In this document: in pieces, positions 46,081 to 58,679 of the stretch | Numbering within the stretch: position 1 is the first letter of the stretch | Layout: each line of letters opens with the position of its first letter | Position numbers and translations under genes: made by a program | NCBI GenBank assembly: GCA_930367215.1 | Contig: OV884059.1 | Span: 224,005,803-224,069,802, forward strand | DNA length: 64,000 nucleotides | From: Pollenia angustigena | Taxonomy: Eukaryota; Arthropoda; Insecta; Diptera; Polleniidae | Direction: 5' to 3' | Notes under the pieces: generated by a model | Database searches by the model: none | Told to the model about the DNA's origin: nothing | Seen by the model: only the letters and a program-made list of their open reading frames with translations

Positions 46081-47224
46081 TATAGTATCCAATTATTCGA
46101 CTTTTGTTCGAGTAAGGAATTAATCGATTTTTGAATTTTAATTAATTAATCGAATAAAGGTTTTAAATTGTTCGAATTACTCGAGTAACTCGAATAATTC
46201 AAATAATTTTATCCAGTGGAAAAAAACAAACATCTCTATTTGAATTCATACTTTTATTTTATTAATAAACAGAAAAAGAGAGATGACAGGTGCCAGCCAG
46301 TTATGAAAAACATTTTAAACCAATTTATTATTCCTGGAAATCGAATGAAATTGAAATCGATAGAGATTCCCCGTTAAATTTTTTTTTAAATCACCGCAGT
46401 TTTTCCTGATTTTTTTAACTCGTTTGATTCCAATTACACTCGTATGTATTCGGTTTTTTTGTTTTTTTTTTTTTTATTTATTAATTCAAAATTACGTTTA
46501 CCAATTTCTGTAATGGTTGGCAATTATAGCTAAGCATAATTATATAATAGATGGAAAACAGTCACACAAATACTGTTTCTTATTTTAACTAATCTTGTAA
46601 TCCGGTATTAGTATATACAACTTTTTTTAAACTTTTCAAAAAAATCATTTTGTCTGACATCTTTAATATTTTCCTTAGCACTGTCAGTTGAGTCAAAGTT
46701 TAATTTTTAATTGGGAATTTAGCACGTCATACAAAGATCTTAATAATAAATTTTGTATTCCCGTAAATAACTTTGATATAGAAAGTCCTTTTGCTTGTGA
46801 TTTCAAGACACTTGAGTAGAAGCATTGAAAGTGCTCTTTTATGTACACTTAGTTCACTTTTTACGTCCGATTTTTGCAACATTCATTTAGAATGGATTCT
46901 CTCATATTCGCTTAGGTTATTTAAAAATTTCTTCTAGGTTGCAAAAAATTTATAATAGTGATTAACATAATTTGTCACACACGCTCAAATCTAAAAATGG
47001 ACTTAAATATGTTTTAAAGTATGAGTATTGAAAATAGAAATCTAAACAAAATATTTTTACATTAAGATAGTGGAATTTTCTAAGAAATTAATTTTAATCG
47101 ATTAATTGACATAAATTGTTCGAGTTATTCGTTATTTTTAATTTGCTATTTTAGTTATTCGATCGAATAATGGCGGTAAAATTCCTCGATTAGTCGAACA
47201 ACGGTTAATCGAGTGGATACTCTA
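46081..47224. mobile_element. hAT-like element, TATAGTATCC ends, duplication AGTAGGAC
   Basis: Left end TATAGTATCCAATTATTCGA, right end TAATCGAGTGGATACTCTA; AGTAGGAC flanks it exactly (46073-46080 and 47225-47232). Subterminal regions are rich in TTCGAATT, ACTCGAGT and ATCGATT words on both sides. 1,144 bases, no transposase frame. Confidence 0.85.
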
Positions 47225-47486
47225 AGTAGGACCCAGATAGGGAATACTTTGAAAATTTACTTTTATCATCTCTTTATTGGTTTAATTAGTTTGAGTAACG
47301 AAACTTCATTTTGTTTAAGAAAATCTTGCAACTCAGTTATTTTTAATATGTATTAATTAAAAGTTTGCAATTGTTTTAGACGTGCATATAATGTAGTAAA
47401 TCGAAACAAATAAAAAAACTCAACATCGTACTTTATGATGATACGCCATTTTGTCTTTTAGGTGATAATATTAAAAACATAAAAGG

Positions 47487-50400
47487 CTAATCAACTAAAT
47501 AAGGACTGTCTAATGCACCCAAACCGGCTGCAACGCCACCCTCGTTGGCAGTAGCTATTTTGGTACGCAACATATGGCCGGATTGATAATTACAAATAAT
47601 ATTATCGGCATCTCCAATAACGACACCGAATATGCCTAATTCTGATACTACATCAACTATAGGCGGGGGCATAGGACCGCCTGGACGTATCATGTATCCT
47701 TTTGTAACAGGTGGATGTATAAGATCCATTAAAATCCAGGCGGAACGTTCCACTCGTGACATTTTCTATGTAAAATTTTAATTTAGCATTTTTGATAAGA
47801 TGTCATAGAATACTCCAAAACTTACCCGTAAAACATCTGGTATATCTAAGCCATAAACGTTATTGCCACCACCTTCACGTTGAGGTTTCAAAACAAAACT
47901 TTCTGCATCTTTTAAGGCCATCTCATAAGTTGCATTGCCTACATCGTTATCCTCCAATGAATAAAGGCCTGTAAATATTTTTTCAACAGCTTTAAGTTCC
48001 TCAGGATCATTGATAAATCGCTCTAGCATTTCAGGCTGTGCTAAAGCCTGTTGCACTTTCTTGGTACCAGCCAAGTGATATTGTATAGATGGGCACTTAA
48101 TGGCTGTAGAGCACTCCATCATATAACGTGCATCCCATTCATTTTGAGAATGATAATGACCTGGTTCATATCCAGCCCGGAAATATATCACAGCAACTGT
48201 ATAATCCTCTCTATCATAATTGACACATACAATTAAAGAAGTTTTAATTAATACAAATATGTTAACTTACATTAAAAGATCTTTGTTTAAGCTTAATTTT
48301 CCGGTATTATAAACTTGAGTTAAGGTCCGTCTTAATACTTTAATGTGAGGACACTTTTCGCGTATATAAAATTCGTGGAATCTCTGCAAAAAAGGAGCAG
48401 TTTACAATTTGGTTATATAAAATTGTGAGCAGCAGGGTTTATACATAACTATATAAAAACAAAGTAGCTGTTAAATACTTATAGTACATTTGATTTATAA
48501 ATGACGCCGTCAGCTCAAAAATGGTGTAAGCCACATTACATTTATTTCATATTTGTGTGGCTTATGGCTACTTTTGTGTTATAAGTGGAGCAAAAATAAA
48601 TAAATGCAACACAATCTTTTAACCCGCTTTCTGTTAATGATCGTTAAAACAAGAGATTAACTAGTATCCTATTTTGTTTTGCAGTTTAAATCAATTTGGC
48701 GTAGTTAAGTTAAGGTATGAAAATTGAGGCTTACACCACTTTTGCGCTGACGGCCTTAAATATACATCAATGTTTTGGAAATTGAATTCGAGTGAAATTA
48801 AAATCGAACAAACTTTAAAAACAATACAGTGTTTAAGGTTAAAATATTCAGAACTACTCTTTAATTCTGGAAAAACAACGGTAATTTTCAAAAAATTTTA
48901 AATGGAAATCTCCATAGATTTCAATTTCACTCGATTTCGATTTTCAGAACATGACTGATAGAAAGCTCAGCAGCAACATACAAAAGCCATCTATGGCCAT
49001 TTTGCACATATTGTGATAAAAAAGTGAAGGAAAAAAGTGTTACATATCATTAGCTGAAATGCAAAACGACGCGACGTTACTAACAAGAAATGTGAATATC
49101 AACGTCATTTATGCCCTTTCCATTTTTTTACTCTCAGAAAATAAAAATTTGACATTTTATATGCGAAAATTGAAAGTACGCAACTACAAATTCCTAATAA
49201 AAACATTTCTTTTTTCTGTAGGTAAAGAGGTTGGAGATTCCAGTGTCAAAAAAAATGATTCCAAAAACACAACAATGTTTTTTGTTGCTGCTTTCGTTGG
49301 CCGATAAGTCAAAAACACAAGTAACTTTTGACATTCCTCTCTCTAATTTAAAAAAAAAAGAAGCACAGCTGTACTTTCAACGCCACTTGAAAAATGAATT
49401 CGCCTTGTATCTTAAGGCCCAAATACATCGATCAAAATACTCATCAAGCATTGTGGTAGTATTAATGAAAATGTGTTTGTATGTGTCACACCGACGATGC
49501 TGGATGGAAAATCAAAAAATTTAGATATGACGGCGAATATTACGTCAAGCACACGTACACGATGAATTCGCCGGCTGGACAAGCATTTGACAAGTGTATT
49601 TGGGCCTTTAAACAAGAAATGACAACACCTGCAGGACCTTCCCAAAGAATTGGAAAAAATTAAAAGCTTTGAAGCCTTAAAAGTTTCATTTACAAAGAAT
49701 ACAAGTTTTAAACAATAAATTACAGTATCTGCAGGAACCTTAAACCATTTCTTCCGCCGGATTATTATTCGTTTTACACTAAATTCCCTATAAATTCCAG
49801 AAATCTGCGACATTTGATCACCAAAATTGCATTTGTTTTTCAATATTGAAATATATAATAGCGGAATTCACACCGAGCTTGTTAGTTTGTTAGTCGTTAA
49901 TCGTTACTTTTTTACACGCATTTTGTTTTTGTATATTTAACGAGCTACCGTATTAACATTTAACAAATTAACAACACGGCACCCCTGATAAAATAGTTGT
50001 TAGTTGGTAACTCACTACTTACCGTCAGCAAACGTTATTTGTGTCAAAGCATGAGTAATTAAATGGTTGACAATTTTTTTTTTACACTTTTTCGTGGCAT
50101 GTTTTATTTTTTTTTTCAGAATAATAAATTGTGTCAGAATAATAAATCAGTTGTTTTACTACGAAAGTTACCAGACTAACAAAGTTTTAAAAAGGGGGTC
50201 GTTCACAGTTAGTAACTTTAACAAATTAACAAACTACCGAGTAACAAATTAACAAGTTCGGTGTGAATACCACTAATGTAAAATATTAAAAATGTTAGTT
50301 ACGTGGTTTTGTACTTCAGCTAACGATATATACTTCACGATATAAAGTTTGAATACAACTTGTTTGTATCATTCGCCTGGTTTTTGCAGTCGTAAACTAG

Positions 50401-53400
50401 TACTTTCTCGATTCGAAAGCAATTTAATATCTAATTTTTTCAGTCAATACTGAACGAATCGGAATTATTTTTTCAGTGTTATAAGGCATTAATTTGAGTT
50501 TCACAATACTGAAAAAATAATTACGATTCGTTCAGTATCGACTGAAAGAATTAGAAATAAAACTGCTTTCGAATCGAAAAAGTACTCGAACACGACTGTC
50601 CGAATTAGGCAACAGAACTTATTAAAATCAGGCACTTTTACACGCGTTTTCAAATAAAGAAAAACGGAAAATTTCTATTGATTTCTATTTTCTCGTTTCC
50701 GATTTCCATAACATGGCTGAATATCACAAAATGTATCATAACCCATTCAGTTTTTAACTTAACCATTTTTTATTAGAGTATTAAAAAAAGAATAGTATAT
50801 TTTATTGTATACAAAAATATAATTAGAGTAAACTAATTTAAACACTAGTAAGAAAGTATAGAGTCGGTCAAGCCCAACATTTATGAAATTTGGGACCCAT
50901 GAGCAATCATTGATCCGCCAGAATAAACTGATAAGGTTAATATTCATTTAAAAGTTTTTTGGGACCTTTGGTGAATTTTTGACCTACCAGCACAACATTT
51001 TGTCAAGCAATCGTAAAAATTATTTTCGGCAATTTTTTTGTTAATAGCAAAATTTTTAAGGAAGTTATGGCATTAAAAGATGGGCACAAAGACTCTATTT
51101 AGGAAAGAAGCTTGAATGGGGTCTTTGTGAAATTGTGATTTGATCAAAGTTGGAATGTTGGAAGATTTCATGGGATAACCCAGACGAGAGGAGAACAAGA
51201 AGCATCCTCAATGGGAGTAAGTCCAAAATTAGTATGATGGTACGTATCCTGACTGGTCATGCTGGACTACGGGCACAACGACGTCAAATTGGACTAGCAG
51301 AATCTGACGAGGGTTGAGCGTGTGGTAAGGAAGGCGAGACGCTGAAACGCTTCCTCTGCCAATGTCAGGCCTTCGTCGAAATAGTATCCAAGCACATCGG
51401 GAGCGATAAATTTCCATGTTTCTTAAGGAGCGCACAACAGGTGTATATCGTACATCGTACTGATATGATGTTGCATCTTTGATGCTTCGTCCTCCTTTCG
51501 ACCTTCCCTAACTTATCTGCAAAATTGCGACCTTTACTTTGCGCACAAGGCTTACATGGACAACCAGCCAGCCATACGGATGGACATCGTTAGACCGATT
51601 CAGAAGGTGATTTTTAAAGGTGGTTCTAGGACCAATATTTGAAGATGGTACATATATCACCACAAAAGCATAATACCCTCATTACTACTACTTCATCACT
51701 TTTAGTAGTTACATATTAGATTTTGCAGAATTTAGCAACAAGAAAATACGTTAGAATCGAGTTATGAGTTCTAAAATTATACTTTTTCGTCACCTAGAGC
51801 GTTGTTAAAATAATTGTTACAGTTATAGAATTACAACAATAGCACAATTGAACTTTGCTCTTCTAAAATTGTCTTCTTCGCAACGACTTGCTGTTAAATA
51901 GCGAATACCTAGTACATAGACAAATTGCGTTAATTATGACAGTTTGAATTTTAATTGCAATGTGATCGGTGATGCGTGCGTGTGAAGTAATATAAATTAA
52001 TAGAATTATGTAATATAAAGGGAATTTTTATATATTCGAAAAATTAAAAAGTCAAAATTTGGACCCCGCAGGATCCCAATGGTAATAGGAACAAATAGGA
52101 GCACAAAACAGTCTAAACTTATTCTTCGCGTAGATTGGGTAAGTTTTTAATAATTTCTCATAACATTTTTAAAAACCAATAAAAGAGGAATTAATAAAAT
52201 TTACATTGATTATTGTCTTTTTAAGGATAATGGTAATTTTAAGGAACTGTTTGTTTTTATTTAATGACTTTAAAATTGTATTAATTTTTCTAGTGATAAT
52301 CAATGTTATCAGTGAAACAATTTTTTAAGACAAGTTTTATAGAGCATTAAAAATAAATTTGCTAGTTATTATTTGATGAAGCTTTAGAAAATTTGTGTTT
52401 GATCAAATTTGTGATTTTCTGTAAATTATTTAAAAAAAATTTGTCCACATTAGGTTTTTAACTTTAAAACATAAACAATTACTTTGATAAAATGTACTGT
52501 AGATTTTTTTTAATAATTTTAAAAGATTCAGCTCATTTATTTTTTTATTTTACTTCGACTTCCCTAAAAAAAGTCTACTTTTTATTTTAAAGAACATTTG
52601 AAAAAGTTAAACTTCAAAAGGGTACTTTTAAGACTTAAAAGCGATAGGTACTACTAAATTGAATTGATATTTAACTTCCATAGCGCTCTAAATCGTCATA
52701 AAATAAAGACACTAGTGGCTAATAAATAAGTGAATGTTTAAACGCTGATTTAGTTGAACGAATTTTAAATTTATATGTAGTTTAAACTCAGCAACTACAA
52801 ATCAGTGTCCCATGTACTATATGTGGTTAAAAAAACGACATTTGGCAACACTACAATCACCCTTATTGTGTTTGGCGTATTTGAGATACGCCTACGACAG
52901 TTTGGTAATAGATTAAAGAAAAAAAGTTCACGTTCTCTTTAATCTATTACCAAACAGTCGTAGGCGTATTTTAAATACGCCAAACACAATAAGGGTGAAT
53001 AAATATGGTTTAACTAACTATGGTTTATATGTTTACTAATTTATAGATTTGTTGGTTTAAACACATTTTAAACCAAAAAGAGAGCTTTGCTTGCCCTAGG
53101 TAGATTTTGAATGTAAATATTACCATAGTTGGATACTAAATCAATAAGAATTGCATAGCAAAAGTGATTAATTTTTGCTAAATATATTATATTTCTGTGG
53201 CCTTTTGACAAAACATCTTAAGAGGAGATAAGATTGCAAAATTGTTTTAAAAAAAATTCGGAGAAAAAAAATCGTTTTTTTTTAAATAATAAACTAAATC
53301 AATATCTAAGAAAACTTTTGTTTATAATACAAAATTTTGAAAACGTAAACAAAGAAGGGTTTTTGAATGAAAATTCGTATGATTACCAGGGAAACCAGAA

Positions 53401-55133
53401 ATATTCTCTAAAAAAAGCGTTTTATGCGCATTAAATATACAGTAAAAACATAAAAATATGCCTTAAAAACTGTTAAAAATATGCCCCAAAAAATTTAAAA
53501 TTGCTTATTTTTAAACAAAATATTCAACAATTTATTAACATTTCCATTTAATAAAAACAATCCTAAAATTATAATCGGTAAAGCCCAAACACCATAGTAT
53601 TTACAGACGAATTTTTTGAGATTTTTGGGGCGAATTCAATCTAAATACCAACATAATAAGATGGTTAACCAACACAAAAAGTCTTATTTGGAAAGAAGTT
53701 TTTATGGGGAATATGTGAGACTTCGACCTTAGTACAATTAAAATGTATTTACCAAATTTGCTCAAATTATCTACAATATTGCAATTTGTACATACTTTGC
53801 GCACAAGGTTAACATAGAAAGATAACCAGCCAGACGGTCGGATGGACATTGTTAGATCACTTTAAAAAGTGTTGGAGAAATTGAAGCAACACGTTGGATT
53901 ACAGATAGATATTTAAAATAGAATTTCGCAAAAAAAAACAATTTTTTTATTTATTGCGAAAGCTCTGGTAGGCGCCAAAATATCTAAAATGTATCAAAAT
54001 ATGCCTTAAAAATGCAAAATATGCGCTATAAACTTTAAAAAATGCTGCAAAATAATTATGCAAAAAAATGCTGCAAACGGTAAAATATGCACTAACAAAT
54101 TGATGCCAAAATTCATAAAAAGCTCTTAAACGGATAAATATAAAGTTTCTGAATTCATTCGCACCACGAAAAACATGCAATTGCTTATTTATGGTTTCCC
54201 TGATGATAACCAACATTTTTTTTCAACTTTTTAAATTTGACTTAAGACGTTTTGTCAAAATGCCACAGATTTATATTATAAATATATTTGCTACTATATT
54301 AGATTATTATTCGATCAAAATTGTTTGCAGGGTAGTATACAATTAAATATTCTTTTAATTGTACTGAGAATCAAATTAATATGATTAACAGAAAATTAGA
54401 AATACTTACCTGATCACAAATATTATAAGAAACATCCTCAATAATAAACATAATAACAGCCTTTGGATTGTTAAAGATTTCCCAAGCACGTATCATACCA
54501 TCGCAAATGCCAGATAAAGCCTTGTTTTCGGGCATCTAAATGAAAAAACAAGAGAAAATTTTAGTTTTATCAGAAACTTGAAAGCAAGTTTAATGGATAA
54601 ACGTTACATTTTTAATTTTATCTGAATAGCCAAGTTCTCCCAAAGCAAAGCTATAAAATAGAAAATATGTATATTTACATAATTAGTTTTTACATAATAA
54701 AAAAGGTTTTGAAATAAAATATCAACAACACATCATTTTTATACAAATTATATACATTAAATACGCATACAAGTGAACTTAAAACATTAATCTAAAATAG
54801 AACCATGCAATACAATACAATACAATAATTAAATAACAATAAAATGATAGAATTTTGTTCTAAAAGAGAAACTAAACCAATTCTTTTCCGCACAATATCA
54901 ATGATGTCCAACATAAAGTGTGTTTTTTTTTTTTGTTTTTGTTTTCTTTTAGTAGTAGACTGTTAACTAGAAAGTAAAGAATAAAAATTTTGAAAGTACC
55001 TCTGCAGAGGCAACATGTGTGTGGAAATGCCACCAAAACTAGATGCAATTGTGTTGATTTCAACTTGTTTAATAGCATTGTCATCGGACATGTGAGCCAA
55101 ATAGTCAGAACGTAAGATACCAAGGGATAAAGC
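47487..55133 (-). CDS. Gss: Glutathione synthetase, 3' exons (5' end outside window)
   Basis: ATP-grasp-type eukaryotic glutathione synthetase, which joins gamma-glutamylcysteine and glycine in the cytosol. Exons in transcript order: 55000-55133 (or 60217-60392 instead), 54608-54650, 54410-54535, 48271-48383, 47826-48210, 47487-47765. They give 359 residues of the expected ~475; the missing ~115 N-terminal residues must lie beyond 60.4 kb or past the edge. Landmarks: LGILRSDY, KQVEINTIASSFGG, VAVIYFRAGYEPG, HLAGTKKVQQAL, PQREGGGNNVYG, SELGIFGV and the glycine-rich NEGGVAAG loop near the end. Phases agree at every junction. The introns at 48384-54409 (6 kb) and upstream of 55133 are repeat-filled. 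In Drosophila, GS (CG6835) and Vps4 (CG6842) are near each other as I recall, suggesting conserved synteny. Confidence 0.93.
48506..48754. mobile_element. GCCGTCAGC TIR element in Gss intron
   Basis: GCCGTCAGCTCAAAAATGGT continuing to GTAAGCC is mirrored by GGCTTACACCACTTTTGCGCTGACGGC-type arm at the right (27-base arms with few mismatches). 249 bases, non-coding. Confidence 0.75.
49042..50337. mobile_element. Composite of MITE-derived sequence in Gss intron
   Basis: Bounded by ATATCATTAGCTGAAATGCA near 49042 and CTTCAGCTAACGATATA near 50318, ends like the 44.9 kb family. Inside are AATTCGCCTTG (49398), a segment inverse to 8300-8470 (49440-49640) and a TIR element at 49864-50270 with AATTCACACCGAGCTTGTTA and TAACAAGTTCGGTGTGAAT ends. 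No gene. Confidence 0.5.
50385..50600. repeat. Long hairpin in Gss intron
   Basis: Arms of about 85 bases: left includes CTCGATTCGAAAGCA and TTTTTTCAGTCAATACTGAA; right includes TTCAGTATCGACTGAAAGAA and TGCTTTCGAATCGAAAAAGT. The loop is only ~20 bases. Non-coding. Confidence 0.75.
50848..51690 (+). mobile_element. GTCGGTCAAGCCC element with a LINE insert
   Basis: Begins AGTAAGAAAGTATAGAGTCGG and ends with the ACCAGCCAGCC...GGACATCGTTAGA segment and CATAATACCCTC. It is interrupted by the retrotransposon fragment at 51180-51480. Confidence 0.6.
51180..51480 (+). pseudogene. C-terminal fragment of a non-LTR (Jockey/I-type) retrotransposon ORF2
   Basis: The forward frame reads MMVRILTGHAGLRAQRRQIG, then after a stop codon a GETLKRFLCQCQAF segment. 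LTGH...L...RLG and H/R-FLCQCPA motifs are typical of the RNase H/zinc-like tail of Jockey- and I-clade ORF2 proteins. The open frame on the opposite strand is a shadow. It is broken by a stop and surrounded by another element. Confidence 0.65.
51700..52857. other. Gss intron, nothing recognised
   Basis: AT-rich intronic sequence without exon or complete element. Confidence 0.4.
52858..52997. repeat. Near-perfect 140-bp hairpin
   Basis: CACCCTTATTGTGTTTGGCG to the left and CGCCAAACACAATAAGGGTG to the right; the arms match with very few differences over ~62 bases each, leaving a ~15-base loop. An inner GTATTT...AATACGCC palindrome is present as well. It could be a MITE or a hairpin-RNA source. 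Confidence 0.85.
52998..54409. other. Gss intron with element fragments
   Basis: Bases 53575-53885 are a partial GTCGGTCAAGCCC-family copy (CTTTGCGCACAAGGTTAAC, GCCAGACGGTCGGATGGACA). Segments at 53395-53500 and 53990-54190 share an inverted theme (ACCAGGGAAACC / GGTTTCCCTGATGATAACC), suggesting one ~830-base TIR element around the fragment. Confidence 0.5.
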
Positions 55134-55856
55134 CTGCAATTGTACATATAACAAAAAAAAAAAAAAAAAAACAAAAAGAAACAGAAACAGAAAACAACGA
55201 CATGAAAAGAAAGTTTTAATAAAATATTAATTTTAATTACTGTATTTAGTTAATTAGTATTTTATCCGTTGACATTGTCTTTAACTAAATGATAGATGAA
55301 TTGCATTGGGAGAAGTAACTTGATTTCTTAATTCCTTTCAAATTTTTGTTAAAAAATCTTTCGAGAAACAGCTCACTGTTGTTTAAAAAAAACATCGTAC
55401 GTAATTTTGCGAAAAAGAATCCCTGGCCAAACTGTGTGCCATCGTTTAAAACGCATCCAAAAAAAAGTTATTTTATAATAACAAATAAATTATGTATACG
55501 TAATTAGGTTTAACACTATTGGAGCATGCATGGAGCTAATGTTAAAGCGTTATTTAATATACCATATATAAAAACTTAAACAAAAATAATAAAAAAAAAT
55601 AGTTAAGTTTACACAGAAAAAATTTTCAGCAAACTTGTTTCAATTAAATTTAATTAATTTGCCTTAATTGAAAATAAAAATTATGTTTGTGTTTATATTT
55701 ATATTTGCAAATATGAAAACAAGCACACAAGCTTCAAAATATTTTAAAGTTTAAAAAAAATTTTTTAATTGTTTCAATTAACTTTGTTGATTGAAAAAAA
55801 TATTTTGATTTGTGTTTACGTTTTACATAGCCTCTTTTGCTGATGGTCACATTATA

Positions 55857-55947
55857 ATTCTGTGGCTTGGTGCTAAAAGGGCCAATGTCAATATTTTTCT
55901 GTTTTGAGTTAATCTTTGCATTAGGTGTTTTCTCTTATTTTTATTTT

Positions 55948-55983
<36 letters not shown>

Positions 55984-56134
55984 ATGAAACAGCCAATGTT
56001 TTTAGCCCAGAACAGCTTCATAAGAGTTTTGCTAGCAAATTTCAGTAAGAACTCTTCTCTAAAAACAATTTAATTTAAATTTTCTCAAAAGTAAATATTT
56101 TGACTTTGGCCCTTTTAGCACCAAGCCACAGAAT
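55857..56134. mobile_element. TIR element, ATTCTGTGGCTTGGTGC ends
   Basis: ATTCTGTGGCTTGGTGCTAA to the left and TTAGCACCAAGCCACAGAAT to the right, exact over ~30 bases. The interior includes a ~33-base T run (55949-55982). Lies in the Gss intron. Confidence 0.85.
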
Positions 56135-56352
56135 TAATCCTATTGATTTAAATTCAGCAGTAAGAAAAGAAAACTTACAAATATGTTAATTGATATGATA
56201 AGTTTTTAGGCGAAAATCTGTACGGAATTTAATTAAAAGTACAAAATTTTAACTATTATCCCTATAGGGACATCAAGTTTTCTGTAATTTTTAAATTTTC
56301 TATCATTTCTCCCATCATTTTCTTAACACCAACGTGAAAAATATTACTCCCC

Positions 56353-56523
56353 GTCTACAACTGACATGATTTGCTGTTATAACATGATGTTATAAAAGCG
56401 TTGTTAAAACATTTGCATTAACAACCGTATTATAACACGAGAAAACCTCTAACATGATGAGTCTATACTTAACACTAACATCATTTTAGTGTTAATGTTA
56501 AGCATTTCATGTCAGTTGTAGAC
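56353..56523. mobile_element. ACAACTGACATGA MITE, intact copy
   Basis: GTCTACAACTGACATGATTT at the left, CATTTCATGTCAGTTGTAGAC at the right (last 20 bases match inverted). Same family as 28051-28211. Confidence 0.85.
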
Positions 56524-58084
56524 TGTATGTTATGATTCGCTCATTCATTTCTTGTAGGAACGTTAATTAAAGTTGGTTTTTAATTTTTTCTGTGTAATGG
56601 CATCTTCATGGATTTCGAACAAAGACTTCGTTCGTTAACTTAAATGTAAAACAATAACAATATTTTATAATTTGTTTTTGTTTTAAATGTAAGTACACCG
56701 AACGAAGTCTTTGTTCGCAAATAGGTGAACAGTCAGTAAGATAAAAATAATTTTATAAAAAAGCATTTTTTAAAAAAAATAAAATCTAAGAAAGGGATGT
56801 TAGTTAAAATATGTATTAAATAAAAATCTCCGAGATTTTGTTCCTTCTCTTAAAAATAAGAAAAGGGAGAAAACTCTCGAGCAGTTTATATTCTTTATTG
56901 GCTTGTATATGTGTATGTACATTAGAGTGCTCCAAATTGTATGACAAAAAACGTCAAGGCACATGCCGAAATCCCTAGAATTGTTCTATGTATTGAAGAT
57001 AAACGTAGTGTAACATATTAGGATAATAGCATAACGACGCTGAAATTTTAAGTTGCATTTACAAGGGGAAAAAAAAATTTTTTTTTCGTTGCCTTTTTTT
57101 AAATGAGGCTCTATATTTCCAACACATGTTTAAAAGAAGGTTTATTTCAGCCAAAAATAACTTTCAAATCTTAAAAAAGTTTAAAAAAATCCAAAAGGCA
57201 CGTGGGAAAATTACTTTTCATTGGGCAAATTAAAAATGGAAGATTTCTGTCTAGGCAGTTTTCTTTCCACTATTCAATTTTTTTTATTTCCTTCGTCACT
57301 GGACGAGTCCGAATCGGAAATAAAAAAAAAAAAATTTTAACATAATTTTTTTTTAAACTAATTTTAATTTAACTTAAAATTTTGCACAAACAGCACAGCA
57401 TTTTTTTTTCTTTTCAAAAAACAGTAAGCAAATGAATAAGCTGATTCTTTTATTAGAGATGTGTGCTGTATTTTATTAATATTATTAATAATTAGTCAAC
57501 GGTGTCTTAACAAAATACCAATTTAACATAGAATTGTCTTTGATATGAATTGATGTTGCCTTAAAATTGCCGTTGTTATTGCCAACGCCAAATAGAATAA
57601 GGTTGAATATATTTTGAGAAATATTTGAATAAGAGCTATTTTTTTTCTTAAAATATACCCGTATTTACTTGTATATAAGTTTTTGTAGTCGTAGGATACC
57701 GTTAACATACTTGAAGGTATGACAAAAAAAAAACGGCAGTTTCCAAACTTGATTTTCCAATTTTTCAAAATTTTGTTAAACTAATTTCAGAATTGTTTTA
57801 TCATCACGGGATCATGGGATTTATTAAGGCTATTATAGGGAGTAAAAATATGTCCTAACATAGTTTTTCCGTAAGATTTTCGGAAAAAGAAACTAATTTT
57901 TTGGCCATATTTTGGCCATAATTGGACCCATTCAATTTTCTTAATGTTATGAATTTTGAGTAAAACTTATTCAAGTTAATCAAATTTAATTCTTATAAAA
58001 TTATTTTATAAAGAAAGGAATTTTACAACATGAAACTAATTAAAATTTAATTATTATTTTTCATTCTTGAAGGTTTTCATGGAC
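56524..58084. other. Gss intron, fragments only
   Basis: Contains a CTTCGTTC/GAACGAAG inverted pair near 56628-56716 related to 29849-30011 and an ACATTAGAGTGCTCCA segment (56918) that recurs in altered form at 58678 and 59547. Nothing coding. Confidence 0.4.
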
Positions 58085-58205
58085 AGGTTGCCCTGACATA
58101 TTTCGATTGTAATCACACAATCTCTTCAGAGGGGTTTGCCGTTTAACAATTACCGCCATTGACGACGGCTGCCAGTAAATAGTCAAATATCAATCTTTAA
58201 AACAA
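58085..58205 (-). repeat. Second copy of the tRNA-like repeat at 597-752
   Basis: On the minus strand it shares the GTTAAACGGCAAACCCCTCT and CTGAAGAGATTGTG portions with 597-752. The B-box end (here GGTTTTCATGG...) is not conserved. Confidence 0.55.
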
Positions 58206-58679
58206 ATGTTATTCCACTTGGTTGATCGAAATTTGTTGTGAATAATTAAGTATCTATTTTAATTCCTTGCTAACTTACTGTTTTTAATACTTTCTGTCAA
58301 GAATTCTTCTTGAAGTCCAAAGCACATTTTCCTGTCTTTTTATTTTCCGTTGACCTTTTCAGTTCAACTTGAAGGACAAATGTTAAAATAAAGCTCGTGC
58401 TTAAGCTGTTAATTAGTATGTGGTTTTTAATCCATGAACAGTTCAATAAAATAGCCACATACAAATGATTAATAATTATAATTATGTATTAGCAAAGTTT
58501 TTACTAAAACTGAATAAAATGTATTTTTTCTTCTTGTAAATGCACTTTTAAACTACAGCCTCGTTAAGGCGCCAGTTAAACTGATCCTATTATCTTAATA
58601 TTTTTCACAAGGTGTATCTTCAATCCTAGGGGGGTGGGCCAAAATTAGCAAGTTCATTTTTTTTGACGCCCTCTAATGA

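Noticed and set aside
49059..49843. Overlapping frames of up to 143 codons in both directions
   Set aside because: They lie in MITE-derived sequence that recurs at 8300-8470 and have no protein similarity I recognise.
55949..55982. Poly-T as a retroposon tail
   Set aside because: It lies in the middle of a perfect TIR element (55857-56134), not at the end of a retrocopy.
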